A stretch of 36,973 nucleotides of DNA, taken from NCBI GenBank assembly GCA_017520845.1, contig JAFXEU010000016.1:1-36973 (forward strand), read 5' to 3'. This DNA comes from Kiritimatiellia bacterium (GTDB taxonomy: Bacteria; Verrucomicrobiota; Kiritimatiellia; RFP12; UBA1067). Under the pieces are notes generated by a model. It ran no database searches, was not told the DNA's origin, and saw nothing but the letters and a program-made list of their open reading frames with translations. Both the position numbers and the translations under genes were made by a program. The first letter of the stretch is position 1; each line of letters opens with the position of its first letter. Below, in pieces: positions 8,551 through 17,361 of the stretch.

Positions 8551-8589
8551 ATGAGAAAGAACAGGGTTGTCGAGCCGAACAGGTGCTGA
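8551..8589 (+). pseudogene. 12-codon remnant, probably the start of a REP-associated (Y1) transposase gene
   Basis: The tiny frame reads MRKNRVVEPNRC and stops. From memory, Y1/RAYT-type transposases of gut Verrucomicrobiota-like bacteria commonly begin with a very similar peptide followed by a Tyr-His-rich segment, which is absent here. The remnant keeps its own promoter and ATG. The assignment rests on recalled similarity over only 12 residues, so it is tentative. It could also be a chance ORF or a leader peptide. Confidence 0.35.
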
Positions 8590-8623
8590 CCCTTTTGCCC
8601 CAGAGAAATTTCTGTCACGACCG

Positions 8624-8640
8624 GGGATTTATGGTAAAAT
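8624..8640 (+). promoter_or_regulatory. Promoter of the alpha-galactosidase-like gene (GGGGATTT family)
   Basis: GGGGATTTATGGTAAAAT matches the recurring window element GGGGATTTTTGGTATAAT with two changes; the -10 is TAAAAT at 8635-8640 with an upstream TGG. Unlike the other copies it is followed by a conventional leader with GAAAGG before ATG 8664. Confidence 0.55.
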
Positions 8641-8663
8641 ATCACGATAGAAAGGTTGGTTGA

Positions 8664-10535
8664 ATGAAGCAGATGATATTTGCGGCGGCAATCGCGGCGC
8701 TGGCGGCGGGCGCCGTCGCGGAGGAGGCGCCGGACATCGTTCTCGGAGGCTTTTCCGTCGGCGACGTCAAGCTCATGTGCCGGCAGCGGCACGGCTGGAA
8801 GGTCGATTTCCGCCGCGAGGCGGACGCCTCCGGCGTGGAGTACGCCGTCGTCGAGATGACGCGGGAGGGCGGCGAGGAGTTTCCCGCGCCGTTCAACCTC
8901 TCGTTCAACTTCGCCAAGCTGGACACCGTCGCGGCGTGGCGTCCGTGGTCCGAAAGCTCCGGATTCACCATGTACTGGGATCCCGCGAACCTGCCGGGCG
9001 CCGGCAGGACCGACTTCCGCAAGTGGCTTCCGCTCTACGCGTGCTACAGCTCCGGCGGACGCAACCGCACGACGTTCGCCGCCTCCGAGACTGCCGAGCC
9101 GCTGACGATCCGCTCCGGCATCCGCGAGGAGGACAACCGCCTCTACTTCGCGTTCCACTTCTACGACGCGCGGGTGGCGAAGCGCAGGCATCTCGTCGCG
9201 AAGCTGCGCATCGACCCGCGCGACATGTTCTGGGCCGACGCCGTGCGTGAGGCGGCGGACTGGATGACGGCCGTATCCGGCAGACGCCCCGCGCGCGTCC
9301 CCGACGCCGCGTTCGCGCCGCTCTACTCCACGTGGTACAGCTTCCATCAGGATGTGCACCAGGACGTCATCGAGCGCGAGTGCGCCCTCGCCTCGAAGAT
9401 GGGCATGGGCACGATCATCGTCGACGACGGCTGGCAGACGGACGACACCAACCGCGGCTACGCCTTCTGCGGCGACTGGCGCGAGAGCAAGAACCGCTTC
9501 CCCGACCTCAAGGCGCACGTCGCCAAGGTTCACGCCATGGGCATGAAGTACATGCTCTGGTACTCCGTCGCGTGGATCGGCGACAAAAGCGCGGCGTACG
9601 AGCGCTTCAAGGGCAAGTACCTCTACCACAACAACCACCTGAAGGCGTACTGCATCGACCCGCGCTTCCCGGAGGTCCGCGAGTACCTGATCTCCACGTA
9701 CGAACGCGCCTTGCGCGAATGGGACATTGACGGACTGAAGCTCGACTTTATCGACAGCATCAGCGTGCAGGGGAGGGACCCCGCGATCGCCGAAGGCTAC
9801 CGGGGGCGCGACATGAAGAGCGTAACCGAGGCGACGGAACGCCTCATCGCCGACACGTACAGGCGGCTCTCCGCCATCAAGCCGGACGTCCTTATAGAGT
9901 TCCGCCAGGCGTACATAGGCCCCTCCATCCGCACGGCGGCCAACATGCTCCGCGTGAGCGACTGCCCGGCGGACATGCAGCGCAACCGGCGCGGCATCGT
10001 GAACCTGCGCCTGACGTCCGGCGGTACGGCCGTCCATGCCGATCCGCTCGAATGGCATCCGTCGGACACGCCGGAGGCCGCCGCGAAGAACGTCCTGAAC
10101 GTCATGTTCTCGACGGTCCAGTACTCGATGAAGTTCGCCGGGCTCGACAAGCGCCATGTCGACATGATCGCGCACTGGAGCCGCTTCGGCGCGGCGCACA
10201 TCGACGCGCTTCAGCGCGGAAGGTTCAAGCCGTACCATCCCGAGCTCGCCTATCCGCTCATTGAGGGCGAAAGCGACGCGGAGCGCATCTTCGGCGTCTA
10301 TGCCGAGGAGATGTCGGTTAAGACCGGTGCGCTCGACAGGCCCGTGTACATTCTCAACGCCACGGACTCGGATTCGCTCGTCGTGGAGATTCCCGCGAAG
10401 GCGAAGGTCGCGGCGTTCGACACGTATGGCGCCGAAAAGGGAACGCGCACGTACGAGGCCGGATGCCATCGCATGCCCGTTCCGCCGTCGGGATACCTTT
10501 TCCTCGAAGGCGTTCGCCCCGTGCACGTGTTTTAG
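8664..10535 (+). CDS. Exported clan GH-D alpha-galactosidase-like enzyme
   Basis: A 623-residue protein with a clear signal peptide (about 1-19). The central barrel carries IVDDGWQT, MLWYSV and GLKLDFID, giving nucleophile Asp361, and LRVSDCPADMQ, giving acid/base Asp433. This is the layout of GH27/GH36/GH31-like clan D alpha-galactosidases. The N-terminal about 220 residues form the beta-sandwich common in GH36-type proteins. Substrate is inferred as an alpha-linked galactoside; related subfamilies with other substrates exist. It stands alone between two promoters of the same family. GAAAGG precedes ATG 8664 at good spacing. Confidence 0.8.
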   Translation: MKQMIFAAAIAALAAGAVAEEAPDIVLGGFSVGDVKLMCRQRHGWKVDFRREADASGVEYAVVEMTREGGEEFPAPFNLSFNFAKLDTVAAWRPWSESSGFTMYWDPANLPGAGRTDFRKWLPLYACYSSGGRNRTTFAASETAEPLTIRSGIREEDNRLYFAFHFYDARVAKRRHLVAKLRIDPRDMFWADAVREAADWMTAVSGRRPARVPDAAFAPLYSTWYSFHQDVHQDVIERECALASKMGMGTIIVDDGWQTDDTNRGYAFCGDWRESKNRFPDLKAHVAKVHAMGMKYMLWYSVAWIGDKSAAYERFKGKYLYHNNHLKAYCIDPRFPEVREYLISTYERALREWDIDGLKLDFIDSISVQGRDPAIAEGYRGRDMKSVTEATERLIADTYRRLSAIKPDVLIEFRQAYIGPSIRTAANMLRVSDCPADMQRNRRGIVNLRLTSGGTAVHADPLEWHPSDTPEAAAKNVLNVMFSTVQYSMKFAGLDKRHVDMIAHWSRFGAAHIDALQRGRFKPYHPELAYPLIEGESDAERIFGVYAEEMSVKTGALDRPVYILNATDSDSLVVEIPAKAKVAAFDTYGAEKGTRTYEAGCHRMPVPPSGYLFLEGVRPVHVF

Positions 10536-10620
10536 CGTCCGTGCCGCCGCCATCGTCGGCCGGTGCGCGCGAAGGGCCGGAACCCAAAAGGTCGCAAAGC
10601 GTCAGCCGGAGCACAACAGG

Positions 10621-10646
10621 GTGGATTTTTGCTATAATTCAAGCAA
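10621..10646 (+). promoter_or_regulatory. Recurring promoter copy driving the GH63-like gene, leaderless
   Basis: GTGGATTTTTGCTATAATTC is a copy of the element found before the AAA-ATPase gene; TATAAT is 10633-10638. ATG 10647 follows eight bases later, so transcription should start at or next to the ATG. The shared word GTCGCAAAGCGT (10591-10602) lies upstream, as it does before the ATPase gene. Confidence 0.65.
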
Positions 10647-12431
10647 ATGGAAAAAGTCAAGAAAGGCGTTGAAATGTTCTCGAAACTTCCGTCTGTCGCG
10701 ATTGTGGCGATAGCGCTCGCCGCCGCGACGGCGACGGCGGCCGTGTCGGTCGGCAATCCCGGGTTCCCGTACAGCGTTCCCGGATCGTTTCTGACGGTCG
10801 GCCGCCACGTGCACGGCAAGTACATGTTCAGGTCGGTCACGGGACTGTGGATCCGGAACGTCAGCACCGCGTGGCGGGAGGACGTCTGCCGGATCGTGCC
10901 GTCCGTCGGCGGCCGGGATCTCGACGTTACCGTCTGCACGATGCGCGACGGTTGGCTCGAGGCGAAGACGGAGGCGGGAGCGATCGAATTCGCGTATCTC
11001 CGCCCCGACGCGCTTCTCGTGCGCTCCCTGTCGCCGGAGATGAATGTAAGATTCGAATTCCAGCGTCCGCGCCAGAAATACGATTTCCCGGCCGTGTTCG
11101 GGCGGACGATCGATTATCTGCATTTCAACGCCGAGCGCATTCTGATGGATACGCGCAAAGGCGTCCGTGATCCGAGCGGCAACACGGTGAACGTGCATCC
11201 GTCGAAAGACGGGATCGAAGTCGCGCTCCTCGACATACACACGGGCGACTGGGACGGCTCGGAGGTGAAGGGGACGTTTGACGAAGCGGTGGCGACGCAA
11301 TGCGCGAGCTTTTTGAAAATGTACGACTCTCTGCCGTCCGTGCCGGCGGAGTTTGAGCGGATGCGCCGCGAGGCGGCGATCCTCTTCTGGACGACCATCG
11401 CGGGGCCGCGCGGAATGTTCAAGCGCCCGATGATGCTGATGAGCAACAATTGGATGAACAAGACGTGGAGTTGGGACCATGCGATCAATTCGCTGAGCCT
11501 CGGCTACCGCGATCAGGACGACGCGTGGGAACAGTTCAGGTGCATGTTCGATTTTCTTTCCCCGGAGGGAATGATGCCCGACATGGTGTCGGACGAGCAG
11601 ATTTTCTGGATCGCCGTCAAGCCGCCCGTGCACGGCTGGGTCTTCTCCAGGCTCCGTGCGATGAAGGAGTTTCCGGCGGACAGGCTGGATGCGGCGTATG
11701 CGATGATCGGCAAGTGGACGGAATGGTGGCTGACGTACCGCGATTTCGACAGGAACGGGCTGGCGGAATATCTCGACGGATGCGATTCCGGCTGGGACAA
11801 TTCGACGGCGATCCGCCTGAACCGTCCGCCGCTCGAAACGCCGGATCTCCAGGCGTTTCTGATTTTGCAGATGGAGTGTCTCGCCGATATCGCGAAAACA
11901 CGCGGCCGGCACGCGGAAGCGGCGAAGTGGACCGCGCAGGCAAAAAAGATGCTCGACGCGACGGTGAAGATACTTTTTGATGAAGACGGTGCACCGCGCG
12001 TCAGGCGGCTTCGCGACGGCGGCTTCGACCGCGACTCGCTTTCGCTTGTCACGCGCCTTGCGTTGATTCTTGGTAAACGCCTTCCGGAGAAGTGTCGCAA
12101 AAAAATGATTGAAGACATCAAGACGAAAGGCTTCATCACGGATTGGGGGCTGGCGACGGAATCCGTCAACAGCCGTCACTACCATCCGGACGGATACTGG
12201 CAGGGCCCGATCTGGGGGCCTTCAACATTGATTGCGGTGGAAGGTCTGCGCGCATGCGGCGAAGACGCGCTGGCGGACGAAATATCGCTCAAGTACTGCC
12301 GGCTCGTCTCGAAGTCCGGCTTCTCCGAGAACTTCGACGCGAAGACTGGCGACGCGCGGCGCGATCCTGCCTACACCTGGACCGCCTCCGCGTTTCTGGT
12401 GCTCGCGCACGAACTCGAGAAGAGACGCTGA
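10647..12431 (+). CDS. Exported GH63/MGH1-like (alpha/alpha)6 glycoside hydrolase
   Basis: This 594-residue protein starts MEKV, the same four codons as the neighbouring ATPase gene, then continues into its own signal peptide (about residues 14-32). The (alpha/alpha)6 catalytic part carries WSWDHA and DSGWDNS (Asp380 and Asp384), the latter matching the acid-bearing motif of GH63. GFSENFD supplies a candidate base, Glu561. HYHPDGYWQGPIWGP (about 512-526) is another typical signature. GH63 and related families cleave glucosides or mannosylglycerate-like sugars; the substrate here is not predictable. There is no Shine-Dalgarno, in keeping with leaderless translation. The start region seems borrowed from the ATPase gene family. 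Confidence 0.78.
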   Translation: MEKVKKGVEMFSKLPSVAIVAIALAAATATAAVSVGNPGFPYSVPGSFLTVGRHVHGKYMFRSVTGLWIRNVSTAWREDVCRIVPSVGGRDLDVTVCTMRDGWLEAKTEAGAIEFAYLRPDALLVRSLSPEMNVRFEFQRPRQKYDFPAVFGRTIDYLHFNAERILMDTRKGVRDPSGNTVNVHPSKDGIEVALLDIHTGDWDGSEVKGTFDEAVATQCASFLKMYDSLPSVPAEFERMRREAAILFWTTIAGPRGMFKRPMMLMSNNWMNKTWSWDHAINSLSLGYRDQDDAWEQFRCMFDFLSPEGMMPDMVSDEQIFWIAVKPPVHGWVFSRLRAMKEFPADRLDAAYAMIGKWTEWWLTYRDFDRNGLAEYLDGCDSGWDNSTAIRLNRPPLETPDLQAFLILQMECLADIAKTRGRHAEAAKWTAQAKKMLDATVKILFDEDGAPRVRRLRDGGFDRDSLSLVTRLALILGKRLPEKCRKKMIEDIKTKGFITDWGLATESVNSRHYHPDGYWQGPIWGPSTLIAVEGLRACGEDALADEISLKYCRLVSKSGFSENFDAKTGDARRDPAYTWTASAFLVLAHELEKRR

Positions 12432-12489
12432 AGCGCGTCATGGCGGCGGCGACAAAAGGTCGCAAAGCGTGGGCCTTTGCGCAATAGCG

Positions 12490-12514
12490 GGGATTTTTGG
12501 TATAATTCAAGAAA
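12490..12514 (+). promoter_or_regulatory. Recurring promoter copy driving the AAA-ATPase gene, leaderless
   Basis: GGGGATTTTTGGTATAATTC ends in TATAAT (12501-12506) with a TGG extended -10. TTGCGC (12477-12482) is a fair -35 at 18 bases. ATG 12515 follows eight bases after the -10, leaving no room for a ribosome-binding site. Confidence 0.7.
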
Positions 12515-14080
12515 ATGGAAAAAGTCGCGACAGATATCTACACGTTTGCGAGGCTTCGGGAGGAGGGCTTCACATACATCGACAAGACGGGCATTTTGCA
12601 TGAAATGGCGTCCGGAGAGTCGGGTGCGCAGTTCTTCATCGCGCGTCCGCGCCGATTCGGGAAGTCGCTCGCCGTCTCCACGCTCAAGTCGCTTTTCGAG
12701 GGGCGGCGCGATCTCTTCCAGGGCCTCGCCATCGAGTCAATGTGGGACTGGTCGAAAAAGTGGCCGGTCCTGCACCTCGACATGGGGACGATGCAATACG
12801 ACACCGTCGAGAATCTCGACAGGGCGATGAAGGACTATTTCCGTGCCCAGGCGAAGGCGCTTGGAATCGAGGTGGATTCCGGCAGGCTGATACCGGAGAT
12901 TTTCCGCGACATGATCCGCACGCTCGCGGCGAAATCCTCCGACGGCAGGTGCGTCGTGCTGATAGACGAATACGACAAGCCGCTCCTGAAGGCGCTCAAC
13001 ACGAAGGACGTCATCAAGTTCAGGGACTACCTGAAACCTTTATACGGCGTGCTCAAATACGAAGAGCCCAGTCAGCGCTTCACGTTCATAACCGGCGTGA
13101 GCAAGTTCTCGAAGGTCTCGATTTTTTCCGATCTGAACAACCTCAACGATTGGACGATGCATCCCGGCATGGCGACGCTCTTCGGCTACACGCACGAAGA
13201 GGTGCTGAAATACTTCCCCGAACGCATCCACGCGCTCGCGGAGGCGAACGGCCTCGACGACAAAGGCGCGTTCGACGAGATCGTCAGATGGTACGACGGC
13301 TACAGATTCCATCCGGCGGCGGAGCCGGTGATAAACCCCGTGTCGCTCGGACAGTGCTTCCAGAACCGCGAGTTCAACGACTACTGGTCGAAGACCGCCG
13401 TGCCGACGTTCCTGATCAACATACTGAAAAAGCATCCGCTCGACTTTTCGTCGGTCGATATCACGGACAACCGTCTGGAGGCATACGAGCCGGAGAATCC
13501 GGACATTACGACGCTTCTCTACCAGACGGGGTATCTGACGATAAAGGGCTTCCGCAAGATGATCGGCATGCGGAAATACGATCTCGGTTTCCCGAATCAG
13601 GAGGTGCAGAACTCGTTCGTGACCCGGCTTGCGCCCGCATACACAGGCCTCGAGCCCGCCAGGGCCGAAAGCGCCCAGTTAGCCGCAGCCGAGGCCCTCT
13701 ACGAACATGACGTGCCGAAGTTCATCAAGGCGCTCAAGGCGTTTTTCGCCAATATCCCCTACAATCTCACAGACCGTCAGAACGAGCAGATGTGGCAGAC
13801 GATCGTCTATGTCGTTCTGAAGGCGATCGGCGCAGGCGTCCAGAGCGAGGTGCAGACGAACGACGGTCGCATCGACATGGTCGCGGAAGTCCCCGGCGAA
13901 ATCTACATCATCGAATTCAAGCTCGACCGCCCGGCGTCCGAGGCGATGGATCAGATAAAGGGCAAGGAGTACGCCGGGAAGTACGCGCTCTCGAAGAAGC
14001 GCATCACGCTCATCGGCATTTCCTTCTCGTCCGAGAAGCGCACCATCGTCGAAGAACTCGTGGAAGAGTTGGAGGGATAG
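12515..14080 (+). CDS. AAA-ATPase (PF09820-type) with C-terminal PD-(D/E)XK nuclease-like domain (PF08011-type)
   Basis: 521 residues, the normal length of this family. The N-terminus TYIDKTG and the RPRRFGKS P-loop-like motif (Lys50) are diagnostic. VVLIDEYDKP (Asp151, Glu152) is Walker B. The C-terminal part has GRIDM (Asp454) and IIEFKL (Glu467, Lys469), the PD-(D/E)XK pattern. These proteins are multi-copy in Bacteroidetes, Lentisphaerae and similar genomes and have no firmly established role; anti-phage or mobile functions have been suggested. The first about 45 bp and last about 140 bp of this locus are repeated at 24.7 and 27.2 kb as internally deleted copies. It lies immediately before the LamG surface gene and may share its transcript. 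Confidence 0.88.
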   Translation: MEKVATDIYTFARLREEGFTYIDKTGILHEMASGESGAQFFIARPRRFGKSLAVSTLKSLFEGRRDLFQGLAIESMWDWSKKWPVLHLDMGTMQYDTVENLDRAMKDYFRAQAKALGIEVDSGRLIPEIFRDMIRTLAAKSSDGRCVVLIDEYDKPLLKALNTKDVIKFRDYLKPLYGVLKYEEPSQRFTFITGVSKFSKVSIFSDLNNLNDWTMHPGMATLFGYTHEEVLKYFPERIHALAEANGLDDKGAFDEIVRWYDGYRFHPAAEPVINPVSLGQCFQNREFNDYWSKTAVPTFLINILKKHPLDFSSVDITDNRLEAYEPENPDITTLLYQTGYLTIKGFRKMIGMRKYDLGFPNQEVQNSFVTRLAPAYTGLEPARAESAQLAAAEALYEHDVPKFIKALKAFFANIPYNLTDRQNEQMWQTIVYVVLKAIGAGVQSEVQTNDGRIDMVAEVPGEIYIIEFKLDRPASEAMDQIKGKEYAGKYALSKKRITLIGISFSSEKRTIVEELVEELEG

Positions 14081-14191
14081 GGAAGAGGGAAAAGGGGATA
14101 GGGAAGAATTTAAAACGGCGGTGACGCCAAAACAAACAAAACCAAAACAAGAGAGAAAAGCGATGAAACTGCTAAAAATGCGTAAAATAAC
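14049..14191 (+). repeat. Leader repeat copy 1 (ATPase 3' end plus LamG leader)
   Basis: From the last codons of the ATPase gene through a purine-rich run, an AC-rich stretch and ATG AAA CTG CT, this sequence matches 27220-27357 closely. It contains GGCG-GTGA-CGCC (14117-14128), a 4-bp stem with a GNRA loop. The second copy has GCGA in the loop, still a GNRA. Confidence 0.75.
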
Positions 14192-14210
14192 GGGGGGGGG
14201 GGGCAGGTAA
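14163..14210 (+). other. LamG1 start codon and 12-G tract, out of frame in this assembly
   Basis: ATG 14163 begins MKLLKMRKIT and enters twelve G residues at 14192-14203, then stops at TAA 14208-14210. The downstream reading frame is offset by one base. With eleven (or fourteen) Gs the frame would run without a stop into a signal peptide and the 1000-residue LamG protein. The homologous start at 27327 shows the same arrangement with nine Gs. Either this is a phase-OFF state or a homopolymer length error. Confidence 0.7.
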
Positions 14211-14220
14211 TTGCGCAGTT

Positions 14221-17200
14221 TTGAAATTGTGCAATTGCGGAATTGCGCAACTGCGCATTGCCTTGTTTGCGGCGGCTGCGATTAGCGCGACGATTTCTCC
14301 TATGGCGGCAAAGGCGAATGCCGTTCGCGTATATGACGTGGAGGATTACGTGCAGAAGGGGCTTGTCGGCCACTTCGACGCGATTCGCAACAAAGGCGCC
14401 GATCTCCCGCACGACGCAACAACCTTGACATGGAAAAACCTCGTCGGCAAATATCCAGACGCGACGATTTCATCCGGCGCCGGCGCGTGGGACGAAGACG
14501 GTAAGGGATATACTTTCAACGGAACCGCCGGAAAACAGGCACAGCTTGACGAACCCGGTATTGGTCTCGGTCGGACTGCCACTATCCAGCTCGCGACGAC
14601 AATCGATCCTGCTGTGCAAAGCACGGGCGGCTACTATGGTTATTTCCATGATACATCCTCAGACCACATTGCGATTTTCGCCTACAAAGCAACGGGAAGC
14701 ACGGTTTATCATCAGAATCTCGACGTAGCGTCCAGAAACAGCAGACCATCGATAACCGATTGGGATGGAAAATATATTACGGCTGTTGTCAAGTCGGATT
14801 CATACGGTATTTTTACCGGCACTTCCATGGAAAACTTCGCGGACAGGGCGATATTCAACGATCTTCCGACGTACCGCTACAGCTGGGGCGGACGAGCGGG
14901 GGATAACAGTTATTCCTTCCAAGGCACCTACCACAGCGTTCGACTCTACAATCGCGCACTGACGGAACCGGAACTCGTCTGGAACCGCGCCATCGACGAA
15001 CAGCGCTTCCGCGAAGAAAACGCGCCGAGCCTCGACGACGTGAACGTAACGTTGCGCTCGAACATGGAACTGGGAGACTGCGTAACTGGCTATATCGGCA
15101 AATACATCGTGAGCGGGACGGAGACGTTCGTGCCGCCTTCTTCCGTGACGATCGACGGCAACGAGTGGGAGCCCGCCGGCTACATCCTCGAAACATACGA
15201 CGCCGGAAACGGGAAGTGGAACTACGCTTCGACCTCGAGCGAGACGAGCTATACTTACGACTCCACCGGCGGCGCGGTCGTCCGCGTGACATGGAACTGG
15301 CGGCTCAAGAACGGCGCGAAGAAATACGATGCCGACGATTACGTGCAGGCCGGGCTTGTCGTGCAGTTCGACGGCATACGCAACGCCGGTATCGACGCCG
15401 TGCACGATCCGGCGGCGACGAAATGGGTGAATCTCCGCCCGACGGCGGACGCCACGAAGCTGGTGCTGAACGAGGCGCGTCCCGGCGAGTGGTCGGCGAA
15501 CGGCTACGATTTCAAGGCGGGTGACTGCTTCCTCACCGAATACAAACTCGACTTCGGCAACCAGGTGACGGCCCAGATTACGGCCGACTACAACGAGTCG
15601 CTCCAGCTCACGAGCTATCCCAACTTCTTCAGCACGGCAGCGGCGAACGCCGATAGCTTCACGATTTTCGCCTATTCCACCGGCAAATCCCCCATCACGC
15701 GCGACGACTACGGCTCAGCATTCTTGAACGTGGCCGCAACGAGAACGTCCGGCTTCACGCGCTGGGACGGGCGGATTCTGAACGCCGCGTACGACAAGGG
15801 AGCGATGTCGCTCACCAACGGCCTTTCGTGGGCGGCATCCGCGACGGGAACGGGAAACGAAATTGGCTCGTACGTCTGCGCAATCGGCACGGGGCAGAAC
15901 AGTAGCAACAACCGCGCAGCCCGCGCCATTTACGGACGCATCCATTCCGTTCGTCTCTACAACCGCGTTTTGACGGAGGCGGAACTGCGGCACAATATGG
16001 AAATCGACTATGCGCGCTTCTACGGCACGGCGGCGCGCTCGACGGAAACGGATCTCGTCGAGGTGCGCGTGGAATCGCCCGGTGGCGCAGTTTCGCTCGA
16101 CGCCGAGGGCGCGTATCTCGTGCGCGGCACGGGCTCGCTTGCGCTTTCCGCGCCGGCTACGACCAACATCGGCGTCTGTGTCTATACTTGCACGGGCTAC
16201 CGCGCGGAAACGTGGAACGCCGCGACGCGCCTTTGGGAAAATCCCGTCGAAACGGCAGGGACGTCCGTCGCGCTTTCCGGGACGGAGGGCGCGGCGAATC
16301 GCCGCATCACGTGGCTTTACACACTCGTCTCCGGCCTTCGCACGGCGGTGGACTACGACATCGGGGATTACGTGCAAAAAGGCCTCGTAAGCCACTACGA
16401 CGCCATCCGCAACCTCGGCGCGGGCAACGAGAACCATGCGACGAAGACGATGTTCTGGCGCGATTCGTCGTATCGCGCGAACAATCTCCTTTCTTGCTTG
16501 AACTCCACCTGGTCGGCATGGACGGCCAATTCGCATACGTTCACCGCGGACCAGTACAGTCCGATGCGGATGGAAGAAGAAGTTGCGCTCGGTCCAGCGA
16601 TTTCAATACAGGCCGTCTTGACGTCCAACCCCGCGAGCCAGCCGAAACGTTATCCAACATACTTCGGCGCGTCGTCCGATCATGGCATGTACGGGAAAAC
16701 CACTTTGACATGGAAGACGGATAATTGGTTCACTCGAGTCAGCTTGGCCAATTGGGAAGGGAAATACATTAATGCCATCGCGGTTTCCGGGAACAAGACA
16801 TATCTTTCCCAAGACGCGACTCTGGGCAAATACGCTACCGATAGCAAAGGCGGTTCGTGCGGAGCCGAGCGCTGGTCGGTCGGCGGCTCGGCATACGAGG
16901 ATTCCAACTTGATTACGCGCGTCATGACGGGCGAATACCACGCGGCGCGATTCTACAACCGCGCGCTGACGGAGGCGGAGCTTGCGCAGAACTTGAAGGT
17001 CGATGAAATCCGCTATCGCGGCAACTTCGCGAACTACGCCAACCTGACGGTTGTGAACAGGCAACCCGAGGGGCTCGAGGAGGGCGAGAGCGTCGCCGGC
17101 AACATCGCCGACGGCCTCTACGAGCTCACGGGTTCGGTGACGCTGGCGGCGGAGGACGTCGCAGTCGGCGGCAGGACGCTGCATCCGAAATGTAGGGTGG

Positions 17201-17334
17201 AAGAATATGTCGACGGCAAATGGCGGACCGTCGCGGCCGGCGCTTCGTCGCCCTGCACCGTGACGGCCGGGGAGAATCCTCTCCGCGCGACATGGCGCTG
17301 GGTCTCGTCCGGCCTCATCATAAGCATCCGATAA
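14221..17334 (+). CDS. LamG1: large secreted protein with three LamG-like modules and conserved C-tail
   Basis: The coordinates are the open part of the gene from a TTG; the intended start is probably ATG 14163 across the G tract, giving about 1055 residues. The signal peptide core is LRIALFAAAA with an AKANA cleavage-like site. Three modules of about 340 residues begin near residues 37, 366 and 710 with a (K/D)YDxxDYVQ-GL-FDxIRNxG pattern. Each holds a concanavalin/LamG-type sandwich ending in YNRxLTEAEL, then a small Ig-like strand set with a TW-W ending. The final SSGLIISIR resembles the tails of the other two surface proteins. It heads the run leading into the fucosidase fusion, 27 bp downstream. 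Likely a surface glycan-binding or adhesin protein; ligand unknown. Confidence 0.8.
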   Translation: MKLCNCGIAQLRIALFAAAAISATISPMAAKANAVRVYDVEDYVQKGLVGHFDAIRNKGADLPHDATTLTWKNLVGKYPDATISSGAGAWDEDGKGYTFNGTAGKQAQLDEPGIGLGRTATIQLATTIDPAVQSTGGYYGYFHDTSSDHIAIFAYKATGSTVYHQNLDVASRNSRPSITDWDGKYITAVVKSDSYGIFTGTSMENFADRAIFNDLPTYRYSWGGRAGDNSYSFQGTYHSVRLYNRALTEPELVWNRAIDEQRFREENAPSLDDVNVTLRSNMELGDCVTGYIGKYIVSGTETFVPPSSVTIDGNEWEPAGYILETYDAGNGKWNYASTSSETSYTYDSTGGAVVRVTWNWRLKNGAKKYDADDYVQAGLVVQFDGIRNAGIDAVHDPAATKWVNLRPTADATKLVLNEARPGEWSANGYDFKAGDCFLTEYKLDFGNQVTAQITADYNESLQLTSYPNFFSTAAANADSFTIFAYSTGKSPITRDDYGSAFLNVAATRTSGFTRWDGRILNAAYDKGAMSLTNGLSWAASATGTGNEIGSYVCAIGTGQNSSNNRAARAIYGRIHSVRLYNRVLTEAELRHNMEIDYARFYGTAARSTETDLVEVRVESPGGAVSLDAEGAYLVRGTGSLALSAPATTNIGVCVYTCTGYRAETWNAATRLWENPVETAGTSVALSGTEGAANRRITWLYTLVSGLRTAVDYDIGDYVQKGLVSHYDAIRNLGAGNENHATKTMFWRDSSYRANNLLSCLNSTWSAWTANSHTFTADQYSPMRMEEEVALGPAISIQAVLTSNPASQPKRYPTYFGASSDHGMYGKTTLTWKTDNWFTRVSLANWEGKYINAIAVSGNKTYLSQDATLGKYATDSKGGSCGAERWSVGGSAYEDSNLITRVMTGEYHAARFYNRALTEAELAQNLKVDEIRYRGNFANYANLTVVNRQPEGLEEGESVAGNIADGLYELTGSVTLAAEDVAVGGRTLHPKCRVEEYVDGKWRTVAAGASSPCTVTAGENPLRATWRWVSSGLIISIR

Positions 17335-17361
17335 CGAAATCAAACAGCAAGGAGATCGAAA

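Noticed and set aside
14192..14203. Treating the G tracts as simple sequencing errors
   Set aside because: Errors in length remain possible, but the tracts themselves recur at three operon heads in matching positions, which needs a biological explanation.
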